Shown one piece after another: positions 1-8,910 of a DNA stretch of 64,000 bases (positions are counted from its first letter, which is position 1; the number at the start of each line of letters is the position of its first letter). Position numbers and translations under genes: made by a program. Source of the DNA: Prevotella sp. (GTDB lineage Bacteria > Bacteroidota > Bacteroidia > Bacteroidales > Bacteroidaceae). The stretch covers positions 1-64,000 of the forward strand of contig JALFOF010000084.1 in assembly GCA_022773825.1 (NCBI GenBank), in the 5' to 3' direction. Under the pieces are notes generated by a model. The model had not been told where the DNA came from. It was given only the letters and a program-made list of their open reading frames with translations, and searched no databases.

Positions 1-1
1 G

Positions 2-76
2 GGTGCCCGATGGGACTCGAACCCATGACATTCAGAACCACAATCTGACGCTCTAACCAACTGAACTACGGGCACC
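2..76 (-). tRNA. tRNA-His (GTG anticodon)
   Basis: Reverse complement GGTGCCCGTAGTTCAGTTGGTTAGAGCGTCAGATTGTGGTTCTGAATGTCATGGGTTCGAGTCCCATCGGGCACC folds as a cloverleaf; anticodon loop TTGTGGT; extra G-1 pairs with C73 as in tRNA-His. Confidence 0.95.
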
Positions 77-225
77 ATGAATATGTCTTGCAATCAGTCG
101 TTGCGAGGAAAAACCCGTGCACGTTTCTGATTTGCGAGTGCAAAGGTAGTGCTTTTTGTTCAATCCTCCAAATTTTTTTTTGTGTTTTTATGTAAGCACG
201 GAAAAATAGTGCCGCATTTCGGTGC

Positions 226-1377
226 TTAGTCCATTCTGTCGCGATAGTCACGGTAAGAGAAAGTGCGTAGATACTCCAATTCTCCGTTGCTGTGCAGCAT
301 GGCGATGGCAGGGTGTGAGATACCGTTAAAAGTGTTAGTCTTAACTGTCGTGTAGTGTATCATGTCCTCAAACACCACTGTTTCGCCCACCTTCAGCTCG
401 TGGTCGAACTGCCATTCCTCCATCCAGTCGCCGCTGAGACAGCTGTTCCCACCCAGTCGGTAGGTGTGTGGGGCACCCGTGTGCTTGCCCTCCGTGCACT
501 TTGCTCCGCTCACCTTAGGCCAATAAGGCATCTCCAGGCAGTCGGGCATGTGGCAGGTGAACGAGACGTCCAGCACTGCGGTACGTATGCCGCTATCCTC
601 CACTATGTCCACCACGTGCGCCACGAGGTCACCCGTCTGCCAGGCGAAAGCACTTCCCGGCTCCAAAATCACTTTCAGCCATGGGTAACGTTTACGGAAA
701 CCCTGCAGCAGCTTCACAAGCCGAGGCACGTCGTAGTCGCTTCGGGTCATGAGGTGCCCTCCTCCGAAGTTAATCCACTTTAGCTGTGGGAACCATTTGG
801 CAAATTGCCCCTCTATGTGTGCCAGCGACCTCTCAAACACCTCAGAGCCGCTTTCGCAGTGGCAGTGGCAGTGGAAACCGCTGATATCGTCTGGCAACCG
901 CTCGGGTAGTTCCGTGGAGCGTATGCCAAACCGCGTGCCGGGGGCGCAGGGATTGTAAATCAGTGTCTCCACCTCAGAGTATCCCGGGTTTATGCGCACC
1001 CCCAGCTGGATATCTGCGTTAACGGCTCTCACGCGCGTATGATACCTCTTATATTGCGTTAGCGAGTTGAAGGTGAGGTGACTTGACATACGTGCCATGT
1101 CGTCTACCTCGTAGTCCGTATATGCCGGCGAATAGGTATGGGCGGGGGTGCCAAACTCCTCGTATGCCAACCTTGCCTCACAGAGAGAACTTGCCGTGGT
1201 GGCGTTGATGTATTGGCGGAACAAAGGGAACGTCTTCCAAAGGGCGAATGCTTTGAAGGCAAGTATAATCTCCACTCCAGAGTCGCGTGCTACACCCTGA
1301 ATGAGCGACAGGTTACGGCGCAACTTCTCCTCGTCTATTACGTAGGCAGGCTGTGTAATGTTACTGTATTTATCCAT
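226..1377 (-). CDS. nspC: carboxynorspermidine decarboxylase
   Basis: 383 aa PLP fold-III decarboxylase; AFKAFALWKTFP, INFGGGH and CHCESGSE-like motifs. Confidence 0.9.
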   Translation of the reverse strand: MDKYSNITQPAYVIDEEKLRRNLSLIQGVARDSGVEIILAFKAFALWKTFPLFRQYINATTASSLCEARLAYEEFGTPAHTYSPAYTDYEVDDMARMSSHLTFNSLTQYKRYHTRVRAVNADIQLGVRINPGYSEVETLIYNPCAPGTRFGIRSTELPERLPDDISGFHCHCHCESGSEVFERSLAHIEGQFAKWFPQLKWINFGGGHLMTRSDYDVPRLVKLLQGFRKRYPWLKVILEPGSAFAWQTGDLVAHVVDIVEDSGIRTAVLDVSFTCHMPDCLEMPYWPKVSGAKCTEGKHTGAPHTYRLGGNSCLSGDWMEEWQFDHELKVGETVVFEDMIHYTTVKTNTFNGISHPAIAMLHSNGELEYLRTFSYRDYRDRMD

Positions 1378-1503
1378 TTTATTACCGCTAAAATTGATAT
1401 TTAAGTATTTTTTACGTGCAAAGTTATATTTTATATTTGAGAAAATTGCTCGTTTAATTATTTTTTCTTACTTTTGCAACGAAATTATGATGTTTAAGGC
1501 ATT

Positions 1504-2109
1504 ATGAAACTAATAATAATGACCCAGCCCACATATTTCGTGGAGGAAGACAAGATACTTTCTGCTCTTTTCGAGGAGGGGCTTGACATGCTTCACATCA
1601 ACAAGCCAGGGGCAGAGCCCTTATATGCGGAACGCCTGTTGACACTGCTGCCCAAGAGCTGCTACGACCGCATCTCGGTACACCAGCACTATTACCTCAA
1701 GCAGGAGTATGACCTCCGGGGCATACACATAGACAATCCGCGGCAGGCTGTGCCCGACGGTTTCAGACGGCACGTCACGCGCAGTACGCCCAATATCGGC
1801 GATGTGAAGGAAATGAAGAAACAGCATGACTACGTGATGCTGCACTCACTCTTCGACTCCCTGCACGACCAAGTGAAGGCCTCCCTCAGTATAGAAGAAT
1901 TAGAAGAAGCACGTCGGCTCGGCATCATAGACAAGAAAGTCTATGCCCTTGGCGGCATGAGCCTTGAAAGCGTGCAGATGGCAAAGGACCTTGGCTTCGG
2001 AGGAGTGGTAATATGCGGTGACCTGTGGAACAGGTTCAGCATACACAACGAGATAAACTTCCACGACTTGATAGCACATTTCAAGAAACTAAAGAAAGCC
2101 GTAGGGTAG
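1504..2109 (+). CDS. thiamine phosphate synthase-like protein (ThiE/TenI family)
   Basis: TIM-barrel ThiE-like sequence (LHINKPGA..., HSLFDS, YALGGMSLESV, FGGVVICGDLW). Confidence 0.75.
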   Translation: MKLIIMTQPTYFVEEDKILSALFEEGLDMLHINKPGAEPLYAERLLTLLPKSCYDRISVHQHYYLKQEYDLRGIHIDNPRQAVPDGFRRHVTRSTPNIGDVKEMKKQHDYVMLHSLFDSLHDQVKASLSIEELEEARRLGIIDKKVYALGGMSLESVQMAKDLGFGGVVICGDLWNRFSIHNEINFHDLIAHFKKLKKAVG

Positions 2110-2236
2110 TGATAGCAAAAATCAGTGGAGAGAGAAAACACGTAGAAACAACTCAATAAATCAATAACCAAAACAAAAACACCCGTCCATCAGTGTGCCC
2201 AAGGCATAAGGGGTGAGGCGGGGGCATAACAACAAA

Positions 2237-3178
2237 ATGACAGACGAAAAGAACTCCTATTTAGTAGTCTCAGGCTCAGCTACGCGTTATCTCGCCGAGA
2301 AGATATGCGCACATCTGGGCTGTCCGCTTGGCAACCTCGTGATGACAAAGTTCAGTGACGGCGAGTTCGCCGTGAGTTTTGAAGAAAGCATCCGCGGTCG
2401 CGACATCTTCCTCGTACAGAGCACGTTCCCCAGTTCCGACAACCTCATGGAACTGCTCCTTATGATGGATGCCGCAAAGCGTGCCTCCGCACGTAGCATC
2501 AACGCCGTCATACCATACTTCGGATGGGCACGTCAAGACCGTAAGGACAAACCACGCGTGAGCATAGGGGCGAAGCTCGTTGCCGACCTACTCGGCGTGG
2601 CAGGCATAGACCGCCTTATCACTATGGATTTGCATGCAGACCAGATACAAGGATTCTTCGATGTACCCGTTGACCATCTTTACGGCTCAGGCGTGATACT
2701 GCCATACCTCAAGAACCTCAACCTCAAGAACCTCGTCATAGCCTCCCCAGACGTAGGCGGAGCAAAGCGCGCCAAGAGCTATGCCAAATACCTTGACTGC
2801 CCTCTTGTCCTCTGCAACAAGACTCGCGCCTGCGCTAACGTTATCGCGGAGATGCAAGTCATCGGCGACGTGAAAGACAAAGACGTAGTCATTGTTGACG
2901 ATATGGTCGATACCGCAGGCACTATCACCAAAGCTGCCGACATGATGAAAGCCGCTGGAGCACGCAGCGTACGCGCCGTGGCAAGCCACTGCGTCATGTC
3001 TGGGCCCGCCAGCGAGAGGGTGCAAGCCAGCGCACTGGAAGAGATAGTCTTCACAGACTCCATTCCCTACACCCAGCGATGCGCCAAAGTCAAGCAGCTC
3101 AGCGTGGCAGAGATGTTCGCCGAGACAATACGTCGCGTTATAAACAACGAGAGCATATCCTCACAATACATAGTATAG
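2237..3178 (+). CDS. prs: ribose-phosphate pyrophosphokinase
   Basis: PRPP synthetase motifs (FSDGEFAVSFEESIRGRDIFLVQST, DLHADQIQGFFDVPVDHLY, VVIVDDMVDTAGT); ATG at 2237 preferred over upstream ATG 2213. Confidence 0.95.
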   Translation: MTDEKNSYLVVSGSATRYLAEKICAHLGCPLGNLVMTKFSDGEFAVSFEESIRGRDIFLVQSTFPSSDNLMELLLMMDAAKRASARSINAVIPYFGWARQDRKDKPRVSIGAKLVADLLGVAGIDRLITMDLHADQIQGFFDVPVDHLYGSGVILPYLKNLNLKNLVIASPDVGGAKRAKSYAKYLDCPLVLCNKTRACANVIAEMQVIGDVKDKDVVIVDDMVDTAGTITKAADMMKAAGARSVRAVASHCVMSGPASERVQASALEEIVFTDSIPYTQRCAKVKQLSVAEMFAETIRRVINNESISSQYIV

Positions 3179-3241
3179 ACAAACAGACATGGTATAGGGT
3201 AGGGGGCATCATCCCCCTGCCACCATCAACAACTCGCTGCA

Positions 3242-3574
3242 ATGGGAAAAGTAAACAACATCTGGGCCTACCTGGCACGCCACAAATACCTCATCACCAT
3301 GGTATTGGGCTTGCTGTTAGTAGGCGTGCTTGACGAGAACAGCTTTCGTAAGTATATGCTGCTGCAGATGAGGTATAACGAAGCTAAGCGCGAGCTCGAT
3401 ACGTACGTAGAGCAATACAAGCGTGACTCCGTCAAGCTCCATGCCCTCGACGCCAACCTAAAAGGCGTGGAGCGAGTGGCACGCGAGCGATACTTCATGA
3501 AGCGGCCCAACGAAGATGTTTTCGTGCTTAGCACCGATGAAAGGAGAGTGGAAGAAGCCCCCGCCAGCGAGTAA
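3242..3574 (+). CDS. septum formation initiator family protein (FtsB/DivIC-like)
   Basis: 110 aa, one N-terminal TM followed by coiled coil and VARERYFMKRPNEDVF motif. Confidence 0.8.
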   Translation: MGKVNNIWAYLARHKYLITMVLGLLLVGVLDENSFRKYMLLQMRYNEAKRELDTYVEQYKRDSVKLHALDANLKGVERVARERYFMKRPNEDVFVLSTDERRVEEAPASE

Positions 3575-3604
3575 ACACCGAAAAAGAAACACCTCACCCC
3601 TCGA

Positions 3605-4045
3605 ATGAGACAACTAACTAAGACGCAAACCCTCCTCATGGCAGTCGGTGCCCTCCTCATGGTAGTAGGAGTATTCCTTACCGTGGCAGCCATCGGCACC
3701 ATTGCCACCCCCGCCATGCGCGCCCTCGCCGCCATAACCTTCGCCTTCGGTGCCATAATCTTCGCTGCCATGCAGCTCATACAGACATACAGCGGCAGCA
3801 ACCTCACAATCCGCCGCCTACGCCGCATAGCAGTTATCGGTAGCATCTGTATGGTACTCTCTGCCCTCCTCATGGTAGAACAAACTTTCCGCATCTTTAT
3901 GCCACTGTTCTCCACCAGCATAGAAACATACAGTGCGTACTGCCACTACGTGCATAACAATTGGGGTGTCATGCTCCTCATAGCATGCATTCTTCAGCTA
4001 TATGCCACACTGCGACTGTCAAACGAGATAAAGAAAGAAGCCTAA
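3605..4045 (+). CDS. small integral membrane protein, function unknown
   Basis: 146 aa with about four hydrophobic segments; same strand, tight spacing with upstream genes. Confidence 0.6.
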   Translation: MRQLTKTQTLLMAVGALLMVVGVFLTVAAIGTIATPAMRALAAITFAFGAIIFAAMQLIQTYSGSNLTIRRLRRIAVIGSICMVLSALLMVEQTFRIFMPLFSTSIETYSAYCHYVHNNWGVMLLIACILQLYATLRLSNEIKKEA

Positions 4046-4064
4046 CCGCCTCTTTCTTTTTTTT
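4030..4064 (+). terminator. rho-independent terminator
   Basis: AAAGAAAGAAGC-ctaacc-GCCTCTTTCTTTTTTTT hairpin plus T-tract at the end of the 3605 gene. Confidence 0.6.
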
Positions 4065-4329
4065 ATCTAACAGGCTCATACATATAAAGAATAGACCTCT
4101 TCCGCGTTTTTTTTTGAAGAAATAATAAAAGAAGCATTAGAAAAAAATCCAAAACCGCTGTGTTTACAAATCCTAAACAGCCACCCCCCGAAACTAAAAA
4201 ACATTAAACCAACAGCGCCGTTGCCTAAATACCGTGAATTTATTTTCCTACATCGATAATTCTCAATATCTTTGCACATAACTAAAGGCAAGCAGAACCT
4301 AATGCGAGCCATTAACCTCAAATAGATAT

Positions 4330-5127
4330 ATGAAAAATAAGATAACGACATTGACTTTTTCCGCAACGTGCCTTGCCCTTCTCATCATGGTCACCATCAC
4401 TTCCTGCACCAAGTACGACATCACTGGTTCCTCCGACCTGCAAGGCGTTGACGGCCGTATGCTCTACCTCCGCCCCCTCACTGGCGATACCCCCCACGGC
4501 CTTGACTCCTGCGATGTGGTACATGGCAAGTTCAAGTTCTCCGGTACACTCGACTCCGTGCAAGTCGTAATGCTGTGTATGGACAACAATGCCGTTATAC
4601 CTGTTGTCCTCGAAGACGGCAAGATAAAAGTGGAGATGAACGCCCAGCGACAGGTATGCAACGGCACACCCCTCAACGACACACTCACCGCCTTCACTAA
4701 CCGCTACCGCGATATAGCCATACAGATGGCAGACCTCGAGCACACGCAGAACCAGGCATATATGAACGGCGACGACATGGACGAAGTAAACCATCGCCTC
4801 TCCATAGCCCACGAAGAACTTCTACGTAAAGAAGACCGTCTCGTGAGTACTTTTATCGCCGACAACTTCGACAACTGCCTCGGACCCTATGTCTTCCTCA
4901 TGGCAACACAAGCCTTCGCATACCCCATGCTCACACCATGGATAGAAGCACTCATGGCAAAGGCAACAGACAAATTCAAGAGTAACCCGATAGTGAAGGA
5001 ATTTATGGAAGCGGCGCAACACAATCAAGACGTGATGAGCGGTGTGGCTGATGTGCAACAGCCTATCCCTTCTACACCGACGGAGACAGCACCCACCCCC
5101 AACCAAATGGCACAGCCAGAACAATGA
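4330..5127 (+). CDS. DUF4369-type lipoprotein
   Basis: Lipobox-like TSCTKYDITG; DLQGVDGRMLYLRPL...LDSCDVVHGKFKFSGTLDS typical of DUF4369 N-terminal domain. Confidence 0.7.
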   Translation: MKNKITTLTFSATCLALLIMVTITSCTKYDITGSSDLQGVDGRMLYLRPLTGDTPHGLDSCDVVHGKFKFSGTLDSVQVVMLCMDNNAVIPVVLEDGKIKVEMNAQRQVCNGTPLNDTLTAFTNRYRDIAIQMADLEHTQNQAYMNGDDMDEVNHRLSIAHEELLRKEDRLVSTFIADNFDNCLGPYVFLMATQAFAYPMLTPWIEALMAKATDKFKSNPIVKEFMEAAQHNQDVMSGVADVQQPIPSTPTETAPTPNQMAQPEQ

Positions 5128-5134
5128 CGCGCCA

Positions 5135-6490
5135 ATGAGCAAGATACTGATAACAGGCGGCACCATCGTCAACGAAGGTCAGCAACGCCACGCCGACATC
5201 ATCATCGAAAACGATGTCATTACAAACATCACCAGCCCTCACGCCGTAGAGCACACTCTCCCCTTCGACACCATCATCAACGCCGAAGGCTGTTTCGTTA
5301 TTCCCGGAGTGATAGACACCCACGTCCATTTTCGCGACCCTGGGCTCACCCATAAAGCTGACATGGAGACAGAGAGCCGCGCAGCCGCCTACGGAGGCGT
5401 CACCACCGTCTTCGATATGCCCAACACCATCCCCCAAACCACCAGCGCCGCAGCCATGGCAGAGAAACACCGCATAGCCCGGAGCAAGATGCACGTCAAC
5501 TACACTTTCTTCCCTGGCGCCACCAACGACAACCTCCACTTCCTAAGCACCCTCAACCCCCGCGCCATTCCCGGCATAAAAGTCTTCATGGGCTCCAGCA
5601 CAGGTAATATGCTCGTAGATCAAGCACCCACCCTCAACGCACTCTTCCAGGCAGCCCATACCATGAATATACCCCTCATGGCACACTGTGAAGACACCGC
5701 CACCATCAACCGTAACATGCGGCAGTACCAAGCTACCTGCCACACCCCTGACCCCGACGTGCGCCACCACCCTGACATACGCTCCGCTGAAGCCTGCTAC
5801 ACCTCCGCTGCTATGGCTGTCGCCATGGCACGTCGCCATAACACTCGTCTCCATATAGCCCATGTCAGCACCGCTCGCGAGCTGTCACTCCTCACCCCTG
5901 GTGATCCCCTTATAACCCTTGAAGCCACCGTGGCACACCTCCTCTTCACACAAGAGGACTACGATACCCTTGGTAGCTTGATAAAGTGCAACCCCGCTAT
6001 CAAAAGTGCTGCTGACCGCCAAGCCCTTCGCCAAGCCCTTACCCCCGCCGATGGCCGCATCCACACCATCGGAACAGACCATGCCCCACACACCATAGAA
6101 GAGAAACAAGGTGGCGCGGCGAAAGCAGTGTCAGGTATGCCAATGATACAATATTCCCTCGTTGCCATGCTCTCCCTTGTTGATCAGAAAGTGCTGACAC
6201 CCGAGCGACTCGTCGAGTTAATGTGTCACAACCCAGCCACGTTGTTCTCCGTCAGCCGTCGTGGCTTCCTTCGCCCAGGCTACAAAGCAGACATCGCTAT
6301 TGTCAGTCGCTCAGATAGTCCGTGGCAACTCACTAAAGACAATATACAAAGCAAATGCTCATGGAGTCCACTAGAAGGCTCTAACTTCCATTGGCACGTA
6401 TGTCAAACAATCGTAAATGGTCGCCTTGTATATGACAACGGACATTTTGATGATACAAGTAGAGGTGAAGCCGTCACCTTTAGCCACTAA
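5135..6490 (+). CDS. pyrC: dihydroorotase
   Basis: GVIDTHVHFRDPGLTHKADMETES, HCEDTATI, GTDHAPHTIEEK metal-binding motifs; start ATG 5135. Confidence 0.92.
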   Translation: MSKILITGGTIVNEGQQRHADIIIENDVITNITSPHAVEHTLPFDTIINAEGCFVIPGVIDTHVHFRDPGLTHKADMETESRAAAYGGVTTVFDMPNTIPQTTSAAAMAEKHRIARSKMHVNYTFFPGATNDNLHFLSTLNPRAIPGIKVFMGSSTGNMLVDQAPTLNALFQAAHTMNIPLMAHCEDTATINRNMRQYQATCHTPDPDVRHHPDIRSAEACYTSAAMAVAMARRHNTRLHIAHVSTARELSLLTPGDPLITLEATVAHLLFTQEDYDTLGSLIKCNPAIKSAADRQALRQALTPADGRIHTIGTDHAPHTIEEKQGGAAKAVSGMPMIQYSLVAMLSLVDQKVLTPERLVELMCHNPATLFSVSRRGFLRPGYKADIAIVSRSDSPWQLTKDNIQSKCSWSPLEGSNFHWHVCQTIVNGRLVYDNGHFDDTSRGEAVTFSH

Positions 6491-6529
6491 CACCAAACAC
6501 TTAGACACTTACACTTTACATTTGCATAA

Positions 6530-7303
6530 ATGCGCGCCATACCCTATAAGATATACCAACTCTTCATCCTTGCCCCCGTTGTCCTCCTTGCCTCCATCTG
6601 GGCTGGCACCACTATCGCCATCCTTTGTCCCATCACAGGGTGGCTCCGGCAGCACCTCCCCTGTCCCCTTGGTATTCTCACCCGTCCCGATTGGTGGGGC
6701 ACCACCATCTCACGCCTTTGGTCGCGCATCATCATCCGTGCCTCTCTGCTACACGTTGAAGTCCATGGACGAGAGAACATACCACCTCATGCCTCATGTG
6801 TTTACACTGCCAACCACCAAGGAGCCTATGATATTTTTCTAATCAGCGGTTACCTCGGCGTAGAGATACGATGGATGCTAAAACGCTCCCTTGAGAAGAT
6901 ACCCTTCCTCGGCATTGCCTGTCGCCACGCTGGTTACATCTTTGTTGATAATGCTGGCGCAGGAAAGACGCGTGCCACCTATCGCAAAGCAGAAGAAGCA
7001 TTGAAACACGGAGCCTCCGTCATGGTTTTTCCAGAGGGTGCACGCACCTTCACAGGGAGCATGTCACCTTTCCGCCGCGGAGCCTTCACCCTTGCCGACG
7101 AATTGCAGTTGCCTGTTGTTCCCATGACCATCAACGGCTCTTTCTGCGTATTGCCACGCCAGCGTGACGGCAAGTTCATTTGCCGCCACCCCTTGTCGCT
7201 GACAATCCACAAACCCATCTATCCACATTCCCAGGGCGCGGACAACATACATCGCCTCATGGAAGAAAGCTATGAGGCCATCAGCAGTGCGCTAAAGCCC
7301 TAA
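6530..7303 (+). CDS. 1-acyl-sn-glycerol-3-phosphate acyltransferase
   Basis: PlsC motifs NHQGAYDIF (NHxxxxD) and FPEGARTFTG. Confidence 0.9.
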   Translation: MRAIPYKIYQLFILAPVVLLASIWAGTTIAILCPITGWLRQHLPCPLGILTRPDWWGTTISRLWSRIIIRASLLHVEVHGRENIPPHASCVYTANHQGAYDIFLISGYLGVEIRWMLKRSLEKIPFLGIACRHAGYIFVDNAGAGKTRATYRKAEEALKHGASVMVFPEGARTFTGSMSPFRRGAFTLADELQLPVVPMTINGSFCVLPRQRDGKFICRHPLSLTIHKPIYPHSQGADNIHRLMEESYEAISSALKP

Positions 7304-7506
7304 CCACACTGTAAACCACAATCTTCGCAAGGCAAACCTAACATCCTGCCAGCAACACTGTCATCATTGACCTTACCCAAGACGAAGTCACCATCCTCTC
7401 TCGTATGCGTTCCAAGACGAGGCACAACAAATGTCTCTCCCTCCGCAAAGATGTTGGAGTACGCACCGTTGGCATAGAGCACATAAGTACCCTTTAATCC
7501 CTCCTC
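7300..7506 (-). pseudogene. possible truncated coding remnant, family not recognised
   Basis: Frame reads GEEGLKGTYVLYANGAYSNIFAEGETFVVPRLGTHTREDGDFVLGKVNDDSVAGRMLGLPCEDCGLQCG* with protein-like composition and no usable ATG before it runs antisense into the MgtC gene. Confidence 0.35.
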
Positions 7507-7513
7507 ACCATCT

Positions 7514-8164
7514 ATGGACAATCCCCTCGAACTCACCCTACGCCTATCCATAGCCCTCCTTCTTGGCGGCATCATAGGCATAGAACGCGAATACCGTTCC
7601 AAAGACGCAGGCTTCCGCACCCATTTCCTTGTTGCTATGGGCAGCGCCCTCTTCTGCCTCGTATCACAGTATGGCTTTGGCATCGACCTCAAAGACTCCT
7701 CCCGCGTTGCCGCGCAAGTAGTGTCGGGAATTGGTTTTCTCGGAGCTGGCACTATCATATTCCAAAAGAATATGGTCCGCGGCCTCACCACCGCCGCTGG
7801 TCTGTGGGTTACCGCTGCCATAGGTCTCGCCTGCGGCACAGGCATGTATGCCGCCGCAGCCATTACCACCATCATGGTGTTGGTGGGCCTTGAGGTGCTC
7901 CACGTACTGATACCGCGTACAGGTACCACCACCGCCATGCTCACCTTCACCTCCACGTCGAAGGAAAGCATCCGCAGGGTCATAAAGCAACTGAAAGCCG
8001 ACGGTGTGGAGATACACTCATACGAGCTTAAAGACCGCCGCACATCCAAGGGCGAGATATTCGAGGTCACGTTGGAGATGAAGGTAAAGCGCGGCACACC
8101 CACCGACCGCCTTATAGAATACCTTGACGAGTTCGATGACGTTACAATCTCGAGCATGGAGTAA
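7514..8164 (+). CDS. MgtC/SapB family protein
   Basis: RLSIALLLGGIIGIEREYRSKDAGFRTHFLVAMGSALF; GIGFLGAGTI. Confidence 0.92.
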   Translation: MDNPLELTLRLSIALLLGGIIGIEREYRSKDAGFRTHFLVAMGSALFCLVSQYGFGIDLKDSSRVAAQVVSGIGFLGAGTIIFQKNMVRGLTTAAGLWVTAAIGLACGTGMYAAAAITTIMVLVGLEVLHVLIPRTGTTTAMLTFTSTSKESIRRVIKQLKADGVEIHSYELKDRRTSKGEIFEVTLEMKVKRGTPTDRLIEYLDEFDDVTISSME

Positions 8165-8191
8165 GATAAGTAGATGTTCCACCCTTGAGCC

Positions 8192-8612
8192 TCAGTCGCT
8201 CGTTATCCCCGTTGTCCCACGTGGCTTGAGAATGTGATATTGTGAAGGGTCGTCACTTTTATCCTTTTGTGCCGTACCGCTTACTCCTCGTTCGTAAGCC
8301 ATCTCTATCAGCCATGCCAGCTTGAAGGCAGCACGCTCGTATGTCAGTCCCTCGGGACGGATGTTGGATATTCTGCAACCATTCCGCGGACTCAGGAGCG
8401 TGCTTCTTACCGAGCAATTAACGTGCATACATAGCGTCATGATATGATGTGCTCTGGTAGTTCAGCATTATGTCATCAGCCCCCGGTATCCCCATTATGT
8501 AGTTTACGCCCGATGCTACGAGAAGCGTCAGCAAGTTGTCCATGTCGTCTTGGTCAGCCTCCGCATGGTTAGTGTAGCATATATCGCATCCCATTGGCAC
8601 GTTCTGTGACGT
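8192..8612 (-). pseudogene. decayed ethanolamine ammonia-lyase, fused EutB C-terminal and EutC C-terminal remnants
   Basis: EutB-like NVPMGCDICYTNHAEADQDDMDNLLTLLVASGVNYIMGIPGADDIMLNYQSTSYHDAMYAR then in-frame TAA, same frame continues LLGKKHAPESAEWLQ; a different frame then gives EutC-like ISNIRPEGLTYERAAFKLAWLIEMAYERGVSG. Confidence 0.85.
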
Positions 8613-8615
8613 TTA

Positions 8616-8781
8616 TAAGTAGGTGTGCATAATTATTTATATAAACCTTGCATTGCCTACCACGCATTATCAGCATGTGATAACAGTCGAGTAGGAGTCA
8701 CTACACTCCTTTATATCACATACTAATCCTGCATCACTATCCAATACAATCATTATAAAAATAATTATGTACACCTACTTA
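8616..8781. mobile_element. MITE-like element, about 166 bp with 29-bp terminal inverted repeats
   Basis: TAAGTAGGTGTGCATAATTATTTATATAA at 8616-8644 versus reverse complement of 8753-8781 TAAGTAGGTGTACATAATTATTTTTATAA, 27/29 identical; ends compatible with a TA target duplication. Confidence 0.6.
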
Positions 8782-8794
8782 ACTATATAAAAAA

Positions 8795-8879
8795 GTAATC
8801 GCTATGCTTTTACATTGTAAAAGCATAGCGATTACATTCCAATCTCATTGTGATTACGGTGCTAAAGCATAGCGATTAC
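8795..8879. repeat. 22-bp-period array A (4 register positions, mixed orientation)
   Basis: GTAATCGCTATGCTTTTAC-ATT-GTAAAAGCATAGCGATTAC-ATT-(degenerate)-GGT-GCTAAAGCATAGCGATTAC; starts 8795/8817/8839/8861. Confidence 0.95.
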
Positions 8880-8910
8880 CCTCCCTCCGTCAGGTGTGTT
8901 CGTACTAAAA

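Noticed and set aside
7507-8157. Minus-strand ORF 7300-8157 as a full 285-aa gene
   Set aside because: Its N-terminal 200 residues are antisense to mgtC and look like shadow translation; only the C-terminal portion was kept as a possible remnant.
8795-8879. CRISPR array interpretation of the 22-bp-period repeats
   Set aside because: Spacers are only 3 bp and almost constant (ATT), there are at most 5 units, no cas genes are nearby, and units occur in both orientations.
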